DNA of 46,856 nucleotides from Paraburkholderia oxyphila NBRC 105797 (GCF_000685075.1 NZ_BAYD01000080.1:1-46856); one strand, 5' to 3'. Shown: positions 29,490-37,539, counted from the first letter of the stretch. Program-made: numbers and translations. Notes: generated from the sequence alone by a model not told the origin.

Positions 29490-29832
29490 AGAGTTCCTTC
29501 GTTGATGTGACGGTCTGCGCACCCCGTCCAGGGCCGGCGCCGGCATTGAGCCCAGCGCCACAAACCCTGGAGCCGCCCTGCAGCGCAGGCCGCGGCGTGA
29601 AATCCGCGCGGCAGCCTGGCCGCAGCGCGGTTAAACCCATATTGTGCCTGAAAACGGACCGCTTCCCTAAATTGGGGGCGATCCGCGCAATAAACAGGTG
29701 GGCCGCGAGGACCCCGGCAGCCTGGCTGACGGGGCACCCGCGTTGTTCCAGACTTCAGTTCTGCGTGACCTGCTGCCTGACAGCCGGTTAGAGCCGGTTA
29801 GAGTCAGGGCTCTAACCGGCGCTCGCGAGGCG
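29490..29832 (-). other. dnaA-dnaN intergenic region
   Basis: This 343-base stretch holds the hairpin after dnaA (29783-29820) and presumably a dnaN promoter. CACAATATG on the minus strand near 29640 resembles a -10 element without a clear -35. No gene is visible. Confidence 0.45.
29783..29820 (-). terminator. Hairpin with duplicated arm after dnaA
   Basis: GCCGGTTAGAG (29793-29803) and CTCTAACCGGC (29810-29820) form an 11-base stem with loop TCAGGG, 13 bases beyond the dnaA stop. The left arm is preceded by a second tandem copy of GCCGGTTAGA (29783-29792), so two mutually exclusive stems are possible. There is no T run, so its role as a terminator is uncertain. Confidence 0.5.
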
Positions 29833-31461
29833 TCAGCCCTTGAGCGTCTGCTCGAGGACGTGCAGTTCGTGGTTGAGCTGGGCGTCCTTGGTGCGCTCGT
29901 CGGCAATCTTGCGCACGGCATGCAGCACCGTCGTGTGGTCGCGGCCGCCGAACAGCTCGCCGATTTCCGGCAGGCTCTTCTGCGTGAGCTCCTTGGCGAG
30001 ATACATCGCGATCTGGCGCGGCCGCGCGATGTTCGCGGGGCGCTTTTTCGAGTACATGTCGGCGACCTTGATGCTGTAGAAGTCGGCCACCGTCTTCTGG
30101 ATGTTTTCCACCGAAATCTGGCGGTTCTGCACCGTCAGCAGGTCTTTGAGCGCTTCCTTGGTCAGCTCGATGGAAATGTCGCGGCCATGGAACTTCGAAT
30201 ACGCAAGGATCTTGCGCAGCGCGCCTTCGAGCTCGCGCACGTTCGAGCGCAAGTGCTTGGCGACGAAGAACGCCACGTCCTCGTTCAGGCTCACGCCTTC
30301 CGATTGCGCCTTGCGCATCAGAATGGCCACACGCATTTCCAGCTCGGGCGGCTCGATCGCCACGGTCAGGCCCGAGTCGAAGCGCGAGATCAGACGGTCG
30401 TCGATACCCGAAATTTCCTTCGGATACGTATCGCTCGTGATGATCACCTGCGCCTTGTTGGCGACCAGCGCCTCGAACGCGTAGAAGAACTCTTCCTGCG
30501 TGCGCGACTTGCCCGAGAAGAACTGAATATCGTCGATCAGCAGCAGGTCGAGCGAGTGGTAGTAGCGCTTGAAGTCGTCGAACGCCTTGCGCTGGTACGC
30601 CTTCACCACGTCGGACACGTACTGCTCCGCATGGATGTAGCGGATGCGCGCACCCGGCTTGTCGATCAACAGCTGATTGCCGATCGCGTGGATCAAGTGG
30701 GTCTTGCCGAGGCCCACGCCGCCGTACAGAAACAGCGGGTTGTACGAGATGCCGGGGTTGTCGGCCACCTGGATGGCCGCGGCGCGCGCGAGCTGGTTCG
30801 CCTTGCCGGTCACGAAGTTGTCGAACGTGAGCACCGGGTTGAGCTTCGAGCGCTCGTAGGTCGGGTCGGGCTCGCCGCTCGAGGCGGCCGCAGCCGCACC
30901 CTGCCCCGGCCGCCAGCCACGGCGGCCCGCAGCGGCTTCGTTGGCGTCGAGGCTCGGCAAGTCGAGGTCGGCGGCGTCTTCGGCCGCTTGCGCGGCCGCC
31001 GCGCTTTGCGCCGCCGCGTGCGTCATGCCGGCGAGCGCCGCGGCGGCTGGGCTCGTGTAGGACGTGCCTGCGTGGGGCATGCCTGCCTGGGACAAGGCTG
31101 CCTGGTGTGTCAGATGTTGCGCTTGAGCCGCGGCGTGCGCGGTTTCTGCCGGCGCAGCGGCCAGCGGCGCGCGCGGCGCGGCCGCCGGTGCGACGTGCGG
31201 CGCACGCATGCTGGCCTTCGGGTCGAGGACGAACTGCACGTCGACGGGCGTCTGCCAGAAGTCGCGCGCCAGATCGGTGATCCGGCCCGAGAACTGGCTC
31301 TTGACCCAATCGAGCTTGAAGCGGTTGGGGGCGGCGATCTGCAGCGTGTTCGCCGCAGCATCGAAGGCAACCGGGGCCAACGGTTTAATCCACGTCACGT
31401 ACTGCTGGGGCGTCAGCTCGCGCTCCAGTAGTGCGGAACAGTGTTGCCAAAATTCGTTCAT
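29833..31461 (-). CDS. dnaA: Chromosomal replication initiator DnaA
   Basis: DnaA binds 9-base boxes at oriC and opens the duplex. The 542-residue product has domain I (NEFWQHCSALLERELTPQQY). A very long Ala/Pro/Gln-rich domain II linker spans about residues 100-205. Domain III (AAA+) has Walker A GGVGLGKTHL at about residues 245-254 and Walker B LLLIDDIQFFSGK. Domain IV has the DnaA-box-binding signature GGRDHTTVLHAVRKI. The linker makes it longer than E. coli DnaA (467 residues), as in other Burkholderiaceae. I chose the ATG at 31461, since the frame is open far upstream without conserved sequence. A perfect DnaA box lies about 200 bases upstream, consistent with autoregulation. Confidence 0.98.
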   Translation of the reverse strand: MNEFWQHCSALLERELTPQQYVTWIKPLAPVAFDAAANTLQIAAPNRFKLDWVKSQFSGRITDLARDFWQTPVDVQFVLDPKASMRAPHVAPAAAPRAPLAAAPAETAHAAAQAQHLTHQAALSQAGMPHAGTSYTSPAAAALAGMTHAAAQSAAAAQAAEDAADLDLPSLDANEAAAGRRGWRPGQGAAAAASSGEPDPTYERSKLNPVLTFDNFVTGKANQLARAAAIQVADNPGISYNPLFLYGGVGLGKTHLIHAIGNQLLIDKPGARIRYIHAEQYVSDVVKAYQRKAFDDFKRYYHSLDLLLIDDIQFFSGKSRTQEEFFYAFEALVANKAQVIITSDTYPKEISGIDDRLISRFDSGLTVAIEPPELEMRVAILMRKAQSEGVSLNEDVAFFVAKHLRSNVRELEGALRKILAYSKFHGRDISIELTKEALKDLLTVQNRQISVENIQKTVADFYSIKVADMYSKKRPANIARPRQIAMYLAKELTQKSLPEIGELFGGRDHTTVLHAVRKIADERTKDAQLNHELHVLEQTLKG

Positions 31462-31664
31462 CGAGTTGCTGTGGTCGTTTTGTTTGCATGCATTGCGGTC
31501 GCGCCGCTTGTGTCGCACAAATGCAACGAGGCCCTGACGGGGCGACGGCAAATGCTCCGGACGCCCGCGCGGCAAGGGTTTTGCGGCAAGCAGGCGGGCC
31601 AGAGCGGCATGCAGGATTCTTGGGATAGGCGAGATTCTAACGCCGAAATCCCTTCGCCAGGAAG

Positions 31665-31673
31665 TTATCCACA
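31665..31673 (+). promoter_or_regulatory. Perfect DnaA box upstream of dnaA
   Basis: TTATCCACA is the exact consensus. It lies just upstream of a possible dnaA -10 element, so autorepression by DnaA is likely. I found no further perfect boxes in this gap. Confidence 0.75.
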
Positions 31674-31762
31674 GGGACGGATCAGCGCGGCGCACCCTGC
31701 TCCGCGCATGTGGGGACAGGACCGCACCAGGGTCGATCCTGCGGTTGCGATGCTCTAACCTA

Positions 31763-31791
31763 TTGACGGCCAACGAAAAACGGGATTAAAT
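31763..31791 (+). promoter_or_regulatory. Sigma-70 promoter of rpmH
   Basis: TTGACG (31763-31768) and TTAAAT (31786-31791) are 17 bases apart. They lie about 90 bases before the rpmH start and would drive the rpmH-rnpA-yidD-yidC cluster. Confidence 0.72.
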
Positions 31792-31883
31792 AGCGGGCTC
31801 CGCGAAAACCAATCCCTTGTACCACCGGCCATTGCTTTTTCCGCGATGCTCGCCGCGGTCAATTCTCAACAAGTGAGAGCAAC

Positions 31884-32018
31884 ATGAAACGTACTTACCA
31901 ACCTTCCGTTACCCGTCGCAAGCGTACCCATGGCTTCCGCGTGCGTATGAAGACCGCCGGTGGCCGCAAAGTGATCAACGCACGCCGTGCGAAGGGTCGC
32001 AAGCGCCTCGCCATCTAA
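31884..32018 (+). CDS. rpmH: 50S ribosomal protein L34
   Basis: A 44-residue, highly basic protein, [20 protein letters not shown] at its start and ending GRKRLAI. It matches bacterial L34 in length and sequence. It is part of the large ribosomal subunit. It is the first gene of the plus-strand cluster with rnpA, yidD and yidC. Confidence 0.98.
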
Positions 32019-32083
32019 GCGCGCCGCTTGCCAGTTTTGTCGATAGCCTCGCTATCTGCACAATCAACGATAGCGGGCCTGAC

Positions 32084-32551
32084 GTGAAACTGTCGGAAGA
32101 AGCGGACGACGGGCGCACCACCCTGTTGCGAACGCAGGCCGCTTTCCCGAAAGCCGCAAGGCTACTGAAAACGGATGAGTTCTCATCCGTTTTTCGTTTG
32201 CGCCCCTGGCGCCGCACCGAGCACTTCGTCGTGTATGGGCGGCCCACCGGCAAGGATGCGCGGCTTGGGCTCGTGATTGGCAAGAAGTACGCGCCGCGCG
32301 CGGTCACGCGCAACCTGGTGCGCCGCATGGCCCGCGAGGCGTTTCGCGTGCGCCGCGCGCAGTTCGAAGGCTTCGACCTGCTGCTGCGCCTGCACACGAA
32401 ATTCGACCGCAAGGCCATGCCGGGCGCCTCGTCGCCGCCGCTGAAGGCGTTGTGCCGCGCCGAAATCGAGACCTTGCTCGAGAAGGCGGCTCGCGAGGCC
32501 GGCAAGCGCCGCGTGCATGAGTCCGGGCCGCCCGCGAGCGCCGGCTCATGA
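32084..32551 (+). CDS. rnpA: Ribonuclease P protein component
   Basis: RnpA is the protein cofactor of RNase P, which matures tRNA 5' ends. The 155-residue product has the fold landmarks FPKAARLLKTDEFSSVFRLR, then GLVIGKKYAPRAVTRNLVRR with the conserved RNR-type motif NLVRRMAREAFR, and FDLLLRLHTKFD. It starts with GTG at 32084 and lies 65 bases after rpmH. A tail of about 25 residues follows the usual end. The stop (TGA) overlaps an ATG at 32548 in the +1 frame. Confidence 0.94.
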   Translation: MKLSEEADDGRTTLLRTQAAFPKAARLLKTDEFSSVFRLRPWRRTEHFVVYGRPTGKDARLGLVIGKKYAPRAVTRNLVRRMAREAFRVRRAQFEGFDLLLRLHTKFDRKAMPGASSPPLKALCRAEIETLLEKAAREAGKRRVHESGPPASAGS

Positions 32552-32649
32552 CGAGCGCGCGCGAACCTGGCGTTCGCGCTGTGCGGGCCGCGCCCGACGG
32601 CACGGCTCGAGGTTCGTATTTCTATGCGGCGCAGTCTGGCCGCCACGCC

Positions 32650-32880
32650 ATGCAAACGGTACTGATCGCGTTACTGCGTTTCTACAAGCTTGCCGTGAGT
32701 CCTCTGCTCGGCAACCGGTGCCGCTTTTATCCTTCTTGTTCCGATTACGCGCGCGAGGCAATCCAGTATCATGGCGCCGCGCGTGGGACTTACCTTGCCG
32801 CGAAGCGGTTGTGCCGCTGCCACCCGTTTTCGGCGGGCGGCGTCGACCTGGTCCCCCCTGCACCCCCGAAAAAGCGCTGA
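32650..32880 (+). CDS. yidD: Membrane protein insertion efficiency factor YidD
   Basis: YidD helps YidC- and Sec-dependent insertion at the inner membrane. The 76-residue product starts QTVLIALLRFYKLAVSPLLG and has the hallmark CRFYPSCSDYAREAI followed by KRLCRCHPFSAGGVD. The start is open to question. The same frame extends upstream to an ATG at 32548 that overlaps the rnpA stop (ATGA), suggesting coupling. However, the extra 34 residues have no conserved character, and neither ATG has a clear ribosome-binding site. I prefer 32650 by family length. Confidence 0.92.
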   Translation: MQTVLIALLRFYKLAVSPLLGNRCRFYPSCSDYAREAIQYHGAARGTYLAAKRLCRCHPFSAGGVDLVPPAPPKKR

Positions 32881-32910
32881 CGCGCCACTCCATCGACACT
32901 GAGACAACGC

Positions 32911-34605
32911 ATGGATATCAAACGCACCGTCCTATGGGTCATCTTCTTCATGTCAGCGGTCATGCTGTACGACAACTGGCAGCGCGACCATGGACGCCAG
33001 TCGATGTTCTTCCCGAGCGCGACGCAAACCCAGCAGGGCGCCGCCAGCGGCGCAGTGCCCACAAGTTCGGCAAACGCGACTAACGCGGCCGCCGACCTGC
33101 CGGCCACCAGCGCGGGCCAGGCGCCCGCGACCACGGGCCAGCCCGCCGAAGCGGCCGCGCAGCTCGTGCACTTCCGCACCGATGTCTATGACGGTGAGAT
33201 CGACACGCGCGGCGGCACGCTCGTGAAGCTCTCGCTCGTGAAGGAAGAGGACGGCAAGGCCAATCAGTACATCACGCTGTTCGACCACACCAGGGACCAC
33301 ACGTACCTCGCGCGTACGGGGCTGCTCGGCGGCGACTTCCCGAACCACACCGACGTGTACACGGCGCTCAATGGTCCGCGCGAGCTGAGCGGCAACGCCA
33401 ACTCGTTCCAGATCAGCCTCGAGTCGCCCGAAAAGGGCGGCGTGAAGGTCACCAAGACCTACACGTTCACGAAGGGCAGCTATGTGATCGGTGTGGACAC
33501 GAAGGTGCAGAACGTCGGCAGCACGCCGGTCTCGCCCACGCTCTACATGGAGCTCGTGCGCGACAGCCAGCCGGTGGAAACGCCGCGCTTCTCGCACACC
33601 TTCATCGGCCCGGCGGTGTACTCGAACGAGCATCACTTCCAGAAGATCTCGTTCAGCGACATCGACAAGAACAAGGCCGATTACGTGAACCAGGCCAACA
33701 ACGGCTGGATTGCGATGGTGCAGCACTACTTCGCGACGGCCTGGATTCCGCAGCAAGGCGTCAAGCGTGACATCTACGTCGAGAAGTTCGACAACTCGCT
33801 CTACCGCGTGGGCGTGAAGCAGCCGCTCGGCACGATCGCGCCGGGCGCGACCGACAACGTGCAGGCGCAACTGTTCGCCGGTCCGGAAGAAGAACGCATG
33901 CTCGAAGGCATCGCGCCGGGTCTGGAGCTCGTGAAGGACTATGGCTGGGTGACGATCATCGCCAAGCCGCTGTTCTGGCTGCTCGAGAAGATCCACAGCT
34001 ACGTGGGCAACTGGGGCTGGGCGATCGTGCTGCTCACGCTGCTCATCAAGGCCGTGTTCTTCCCGCTCTCGGCGGCGAGCTACAAGTCGATGGCGCGCAT
34101 GAAGGAGATCACGCCGCGCATGCAGGCGCTGCGCGAGCGCTTCAAGAGCGACCCGCAGAAGATGAACGCGGCGCTCATGGAGCTCTACAAGACCGAGAAG
34201 GTGAACCCGTTCGGCGGCTGTCTGCCGGTGGTGATCCAGATCCCGGTGTTCATCTCGCTGTACTGGGTGCTGCTCTCGTCGGTTGAAATGCGCGGCGCGC
34301 CGTGGATTCTCTGGATTCACGACCTCTCGCAGCAGGACCCGTTCTACATCCTGCCGGTCCTGATGGCCGTCTCGATGTTCGTGCAGACCAAGCTGAACCC
34401 GACGCCGCCGGACCCGGTCCAGGCGAAGATGATGATGTTCATGCCGATCGCGTTCTCGGTCATGTTCTTCTTCTTCCCGGCGGGCCTCGTGCTGTACTAC
34501 GTCGTGAACAACGTGCTGTCGATCGCGCAGCAGTACTACATCACGCGCATGATGGGCAAAGGCAAGACGAAGAAAGACGCCTCGCCCAGGAAGGACGCTG
34601 CCTGA
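32911..34605 (+). CDS. yidC: Membrane protein insertase YidC
   Basis: YidC inserts and folds inner-membrane proteins alone or with SecYEG. The 564-residue product starts DIKRTVLWVIFFMSAVMLYD (first membrane helix). A large periplasmic beta-sandwich domain follows, preceded by an Ala/Thr-rich linker, then the OxaA core: WAIVLLTLLIKAVFFPLSAA with its conserved Lys, ITPRMQALRERFKSDPQKMN as the cytosolic loop, and NPFGGCLPVVIQIPVFISLY. It ends in a basic tail (MGKGKTKKDASPRKDAA). It lies 30 bases after yidD and is followed by a terminator. Confidence 0.97.
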   Translation: MDIKRTVLWVIFFMSAVMLYDNWQRDHGRQSMFFPSATQTQQGAASGAVPTSSANATNAAADLPATSAGQAPATTGQPAEAAAQLVHFRTDVYDGEIDTRGGTLVKLSLVKEEDGKANQYITLFDHTRDHTYLARTGLLGGDFPNHTDVYTALNGPRELSGNANSFQISLESPEKGGVKVTKTYTFTKGSYVIGVDTKVQNVGSTPVSPTLYMELVRDSQPVETPRFSHTFIGPAVYSNEHHFQKISFSDIDKNKADYVNQANNGWIAMVQHYFATAWIPQQGVKRDIYVEKFDNSLYRVGVKQPLGTIAPGATDNVQAQLFAGPEEERMLEGIAPGLELVKDYGWVTIIAKPLFWLLEKIHSYVGNWGWAIVLLTLLIKAVFFPLSAASYKSMARMKEITPRMQALRERFKSDPQKMNAALMELYKTEKVNPFGGCLPVVIQIPVFISLYWVLLSSVEMRGAPWILWIHDLSQQDPFYILPVLMAVSMFVQTKLNPTPPDPVQAKMMMFMPIAFSVMFFFFPAGLVLYYVVNNVLSIAQQYYITRMMGKGKTKKDASPRKDAA

Positions 34606-34661
34606 GCGCGAGGGCGGCGCGGGACGCCGCCCTCGCCTCGCAACGAGGCGCACCAAAAATG

Positions 34662-34695
34662 AAGCCGCCCGGCTCTTTGCTGGGCGGCTTTTTTA
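34662..34695 (+). terminator. Rho-independent terminator after yidC
   Basis: AAGCCGCCCGG and CTGGGCGGCTT form the stem with loop CTCTTTG, followed by TTTTATTT. It lies about 60 bases after the yidC stop and ends the rpmH-yidC transcript. Confidence 0.9.
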
Positions 34696-34773
34696 TTTCC
34701 TGCGCGGGCGCTGCCTCGCATGCGGCGTTTTGTCTGCTTGCCGTGCCAAAGCGCGGCCAGGCGATACTGCCCG

Positions 34774-35193
34774 CTAGAGCTTCTTGCCGCCGCCGTAGAA
34801 CTGCGAGACCAGCTCTTCAACGAGGTAGCGGTGATGCACGCTCAGCGCCTCGATCTTCGAGGCCAGCTCGAGTGTTTCCTCGGAAAGCGGATATTTTTCG
34901 TCTGGCTTGCGTGGCTGGGGAGCGGCCAGGGCGTTGCCCGGCGACGGCCCGTAGTGGAGCCAGTGCACGTCTACGTCGAACCATTGCGCAAGTGTTTCCA
35001 GCTTGTCGTTGGTGGGAATGGTGCGGCCGCTCAGCCACTTGTGGGCAGTCTGCGGAGACACCGGCTGATCACCGTGATGGCGCAGGTTGAACTTGTTCGC
35101 GAGGTCGGTGCTGCCACGCAGCTTTTCCGGGGCGCGCTTCATCGCGAACTTGAGACGTTCGGAAAAGGCGGCTTTTTCTTCGATGGTTGGCAT
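34774..35193 (-). CDS. XRE-type HTH transcriptional regulator
   Basis: The 139-residue product has an N-terminal Cro/CI-like HTH (residues ~5-75: FSERLKFAMKRAPEKLRGST, QPVSPQTAHKWLSGRTIPTN, LETLAQWFDVDVHWLHYG) and a C-terminal helical region (LSEETLELASKIEALSVHHR). It resembles small phage-type or chromosomal repressors. No ribosome-binding site is obvious. About 50 bases upstream lies a 10-base inverted repeat overlapping a TATATA-like -10, which suggests autoregulation. It is divergent from mnmE and convergent with yidC. Confidence 0.82.
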   Translation of the reverse strand: MPTIEEKAAFSERLKFAMKRAPEKLRGSTDLANKFNLRHHGDQPVSPQTAHKWLSGRTIPTNDKLETLAQWFDVDVHWLHYGPSPGNALAAPQPRKPDEKYPLSEETLELASKIEALSVHHRYLVEELVSQFYGGGKKL

Positions 35194-35242
35194 GTTTTAA
35201 ATTGTGCAGCCAGCTTTCACCGAAGTTAGCAACCAATTGAGC

Positions 35243-35270
35243 GATATATAGCCTATGAAAGCTACATATC
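35243..35270. promoter_or_regulatory. Probable operator of the XRE regulator
   Basis: GATATATAGC and GCTACATATC match at 9 of 10 positions around the 8-base spacer CTATGAAA. On the minus strand TATATA here could be the -10 of the regulator gene. Confidence 0.5.
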
Positions 35271-35381
35271 ACCTGGAGTTGTCAGTAGCACAAGAACAGC
35301 GTGGTCCGGCGAGATGCCCCGCCAGAGCGGAGTTTTGCCCGATCGACAGGGGGTTTATTCCCAGAAATACCAAATCATCTA

Positions 35382-35424
35382 GAGACTAATCTTATCTAAA
35401 TTGAGATAAAGTCGGATGAGTCTC
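35382..35424. promoter_or_regulatory. Nested inverted repeat upstream of mnmE
   Basis: Outer arms GAGACT (35382-35387) / AGTCTC (35419-35424) enclose inner arms TTATCT (35392-35397) / AGATAA (35404-35409). The element is AT-rich in GC-rich surroundings and has no T run. It could be a second operator. Confidence 0.4.
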
Positions 35425-35513
35425 GGTGGGAGCTTCGCGGGAAGCGCGGGCACGCATCGCGTTACAATCCACGCACTTTCGCGGGCGCGGCCAGACGGTG
35501 TCTACACGCCGCG

Positions 35514-35609
35514 TTTGGCCGCATCACGCAGTCCACGTTTTGCCAACCGCACCTGGCCGGTCGCACGTCGTCGGCCATAACTCGCCGGCCACATTTGGCC
35601 GGCCGCACC
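35514..35609 (+). repeat. Degenerate repeats upstream of mnmE
   Basis: TTTGGCCGCA (35514-35523), CTGGCCGGTCGCAC (35553-35566) and TTTGGCCGGCCGCACC (35594-35609) are related. They fill the 130 bases before mnmE. Their role is unknown. Confidence 0.45.
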
Positions 35610-35642
35610 TAACCTCGTCGAATCAAGTTGATCCAGTCCGCC

Positions 35643-37052
35643 ATGCTCGCCACCGATACCGATCCCATTGTCGCCATTGCCACAGCGCCTGGACGCGGTG
35701 GCATCGGCGTGGTGCGTGTCTCGGCTGGCCGCGCGGGCGCCGCCGCTGCCGAGGCGCTGATGCAGGCGCTGACCGGCCAGACGCTGAGCGCGCGCCATGC
35801 CAGCTACGTGCCGTTCCTCGACGGCGCCGGCACCGTGCTCGACCGCGGCATTGCGCTCTACTTCCCGGCGCCGAACTCTTACACCGGTGAGCATGTATTC
35901 GAATTGCAGGGCCATGGCGGCCCGATCGTGCTGCAGCTCGTCCTGCAGCGCTGTATCGAGGCGGGCCGCGCGTTCGGCCTGCGCCTTGCCGAGCCAGGCG
36001 AGTTCACGCGCCGCGCGTTCCTCAACGACAAGCTCGACCTCGCGCAGGCCGAGGCTGTCGCCGATCTGATCGAAGCCAGCACGGAAGCGGCCGCACGCTC
36101 GGCGGGCCACTCGCTCGACGGCGCGTTCTCGCGCGACATCCACGCGCTCGTGGACGACGTCGTGACGTTGCGCATGCTCGTGGAAGCCACGCTCGACTTC
36201 CCCGAGGAAGAGATCGACTTCCTGGAGGCCGCCGACGCACGCGGCAAGTTGTCGAACATTCGGGCGCAACTCGATCACGTGCTTTCGGAGGCGCGTCAGG
36301 GCGCGCTGTTGCGCGAAGGGCTCGCGGTCGTGCTCGCCGGACAGCCGAACGTGGGCAAGTCGTCGCTGCTCAATGCGCTTGCGGGTGCCGAGCTCGCGAT
36401 CGTCACGCCCGTAGCCGGTACGACGCGCGACAAGATTTCGCAGACGATCCAGATCGAAGGGATTCCGCTGCACGTGATCGACACGGCGGGCCTGCGCGAC
36501 ACCGAGGACGAAGTCGAGAAGATCGGCATCGAGCGCACCTGGAGCGAGATCGGTCGCGCCGACGTAGTGCTGCATCTGCTCGACGCGCGTAGCGGCATGA
36601 CCGCCGAGGACGAAGCGATCGCGGCGCGCTTTCCCGCGGGCGTGCCGGTCGTGCGGGTGCTCAACAAGACCGATCTGACCGGCGTGGCGCCCGAGGTGGC
36701 CAGACGCCCGGTGGGCGAGGCCGGTGAAGGTGCCGAAGTGTGCGAGGTGCGGCTATCGGCGAAGCAAGGCGACGGTGTTGCGCTCCTGCGTGCCGAGCTG
36801 CTGCGCATCGCAGGCTGGCAGGCCCACGGGCAGAGCATCTACCTCGCGCGCGAGCGCCATCTCATTGCGCTGCGCACGGCGCGCGAGCATCTCGCGCAGG
36901 CGGCGGCGCATGCGGACCAGAACGCGCAAGCGCTCGACCTCTTTGCTGAAGAGCTGCGACTCGCGCAGGAGTCGCTCAATTCGATCACGGGCGAGTTCAC
37001 GTCCGATGATTTGCTTGGGGTGATTTTTAGCCGGTTTTGTATTGGGAAATAA
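35643..37052 (+). CDS. mnmE: tRNA modification GTPase MnmE (TrmE)
   Basis: MnmE, with MnmG, adds the cmnm5 group to the wobble uridine of several tRNAs. The 469-residue product has an N-terminal folate-binding domain (DPIVAIATAPGRGGIGVVRV). A helical domain follows, with the inserted G domain: P-loop GQPNVGKSS near residue 234, G3 DTAGLRDTEDEVEKI, and NKTD. The C-terminal FCIGK carries the conserved Cys. I chose the ATG at 35643 over an in-frame TTG at 35628. It stands alone here, without mnmG next to it. Confidence 0.97.
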   Translation: MLATDTDPIVAIATAPGRGGIGVVRVSAGRAGAAAAEALMQALTGQTLSARHASYVPFLDGAGTVLDRGIALYFPAPNSYTGEHVFELQGHGGPIVLQLVLQRCIEAGRAFGLRLAEPGEFTRRAFLNDKLDLAQAEAVADLIEASTEAAARSAGHSLDGAFSRDIHALVDDVVTLRMLVEATLDFPEEEIDFLEAADARGKLSNIRAQLDHVLSEARQGALLREGLAVVLAGQPNVGKSSLLNALAGAELAIVTPVAGTTRDKISQTIQIEGIPLHVIDTAGLRDTEDEVEKIGIERTWSEIGRADVVLHLLDARSGMTAEDEAIAARFPAGVPVVRVLNKTDLTGVAPEVARRPVGEAGEGAEVCEVRLSAKQGDGVALLRAELLRIAGWQAHGQSIYLARERHLIALRTAREHLAQAAAHADQNAQALDLFAEELRLAQESLNSITGEFTSDDLLGVIFSRFCIGK

Positions 37053-37130
37053 CCAGTTGCCAGGCGTTGGCAACTTACGGGCACATGCCAGGATTCTGCC
37101 ACCAGTTGGAAAGATGTCTTCGATTACTAG

Positions 37131-37140
37131 GGGTTAACCC
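37131..37140. promoter_or_regulatory. Palindrome upstream of the DUF4148 gene
   Basis: GGGTTAACCC is a perfect 10-base palindrome about 85 bases upstream of the DUF4148 start. It may be a regulator site; no evidence beyond symmetry. Confidence 0.3.
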
Positions 37141-37224
37141 TTGAAGGCGATCCTCCTAGACTTTGGGTCATCGGATGCAGACAAGTTGTCGCACCGCCCA
37201 CAAAAGTCATCGGAGGTAGTAATC

Positions 37225-37539
37225 ATGAAGTCCCTGATCCAAGCCGTTGCAGTTGCCGCTGCTCTTATCGTCCCCGTTGCTTCGTTCGCCCAGTCGAACG
37301 GCCCCGTGACCCGCGCCCAGGTGCGAGCCGAACTCGTTCAACTCGAGCAAGCGGGCTATCGCCCGGGTGATGGCGACCACACGACCTACCCGCAGCAGAT
37401 TCAGGCCGCCGAAGCGAAGGTGGCCGCGCAGCAAGGCGCGGCAAACAGCGGCTACGGCGGTGTCGCGAGCGGTTCGTCGGACGCAGGTCGTCCGGCTGTG
37501 CCGAAGGCCGACTGGAACGCGATGTACAACCACCCGTAA
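37225..37539 (+). CDS. DUF4148 secreted protein
   Basis: The 104-residue product has a signal peptide (KSLIQAVAVAAALIVPVASF, cleavage likely after FAQ) and a short mature domain with TRAQVRAELVQLEQAGYRPG and DHTTYPQQIQAAEAKVAA. I recognise this as DUF4148, a family of small periplasmic proteins expanded in Burkholderiaceae and of unknown function. GGAGG lies nine bases before the ATG at 37225; the earlier in-frame ATG at 37141 is not supported. Confidence 0.88.
   Translation: MKSLIQAVAVAAALIVPVASFAQSNGPVTRAQVRAELVQLEQAGYRPGDGDHTTYPQQIQAAEAKVAAQQGAANSGYGGVASGSSDAGRPAVPKADWNAMYNHP

Larger units (their letters stand above)
31462..31883. other. dnaA-rpmH divergent intergenic region
   Basis: This 422-base gap carries the divergent dnaA and rpmH promoters and one perfect DnaA box (31665-31673). 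It lacks the DnaA-box cluster expected of an origin. Upstream of dnaA, a TAGAAT-like -10 occurs near 31635 on the minus strand, close to the DnaA box. Confidence 0.55.
35194..35642. other. Divergent regulator / mnmE intergenic region
   Basis: This 449-base gap is unusually rich in structure. It contains an inverted repeat at 35243-35270, a nested AT-rich dyad at 35382-35424, and three degenerate TTTGGCCG(GYC)GCA-like repeats at 35514-35609. No gene is evident. Confidence 0.6.

Noticed and set aside
31462..31883. Origin of replication in the dnaA-rpmH gap
   Set aside because: Only one perfect DnaA box and no AT-rich unwinding tract were found. The gap at 24.5-24.85 kb fits an origin much better.
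35461..35642. CRISPR-like array in the repeats before mnmE
   Set aside because: The repeats are short, degenerate and irregularly spaced, and no cas genes are in the window.
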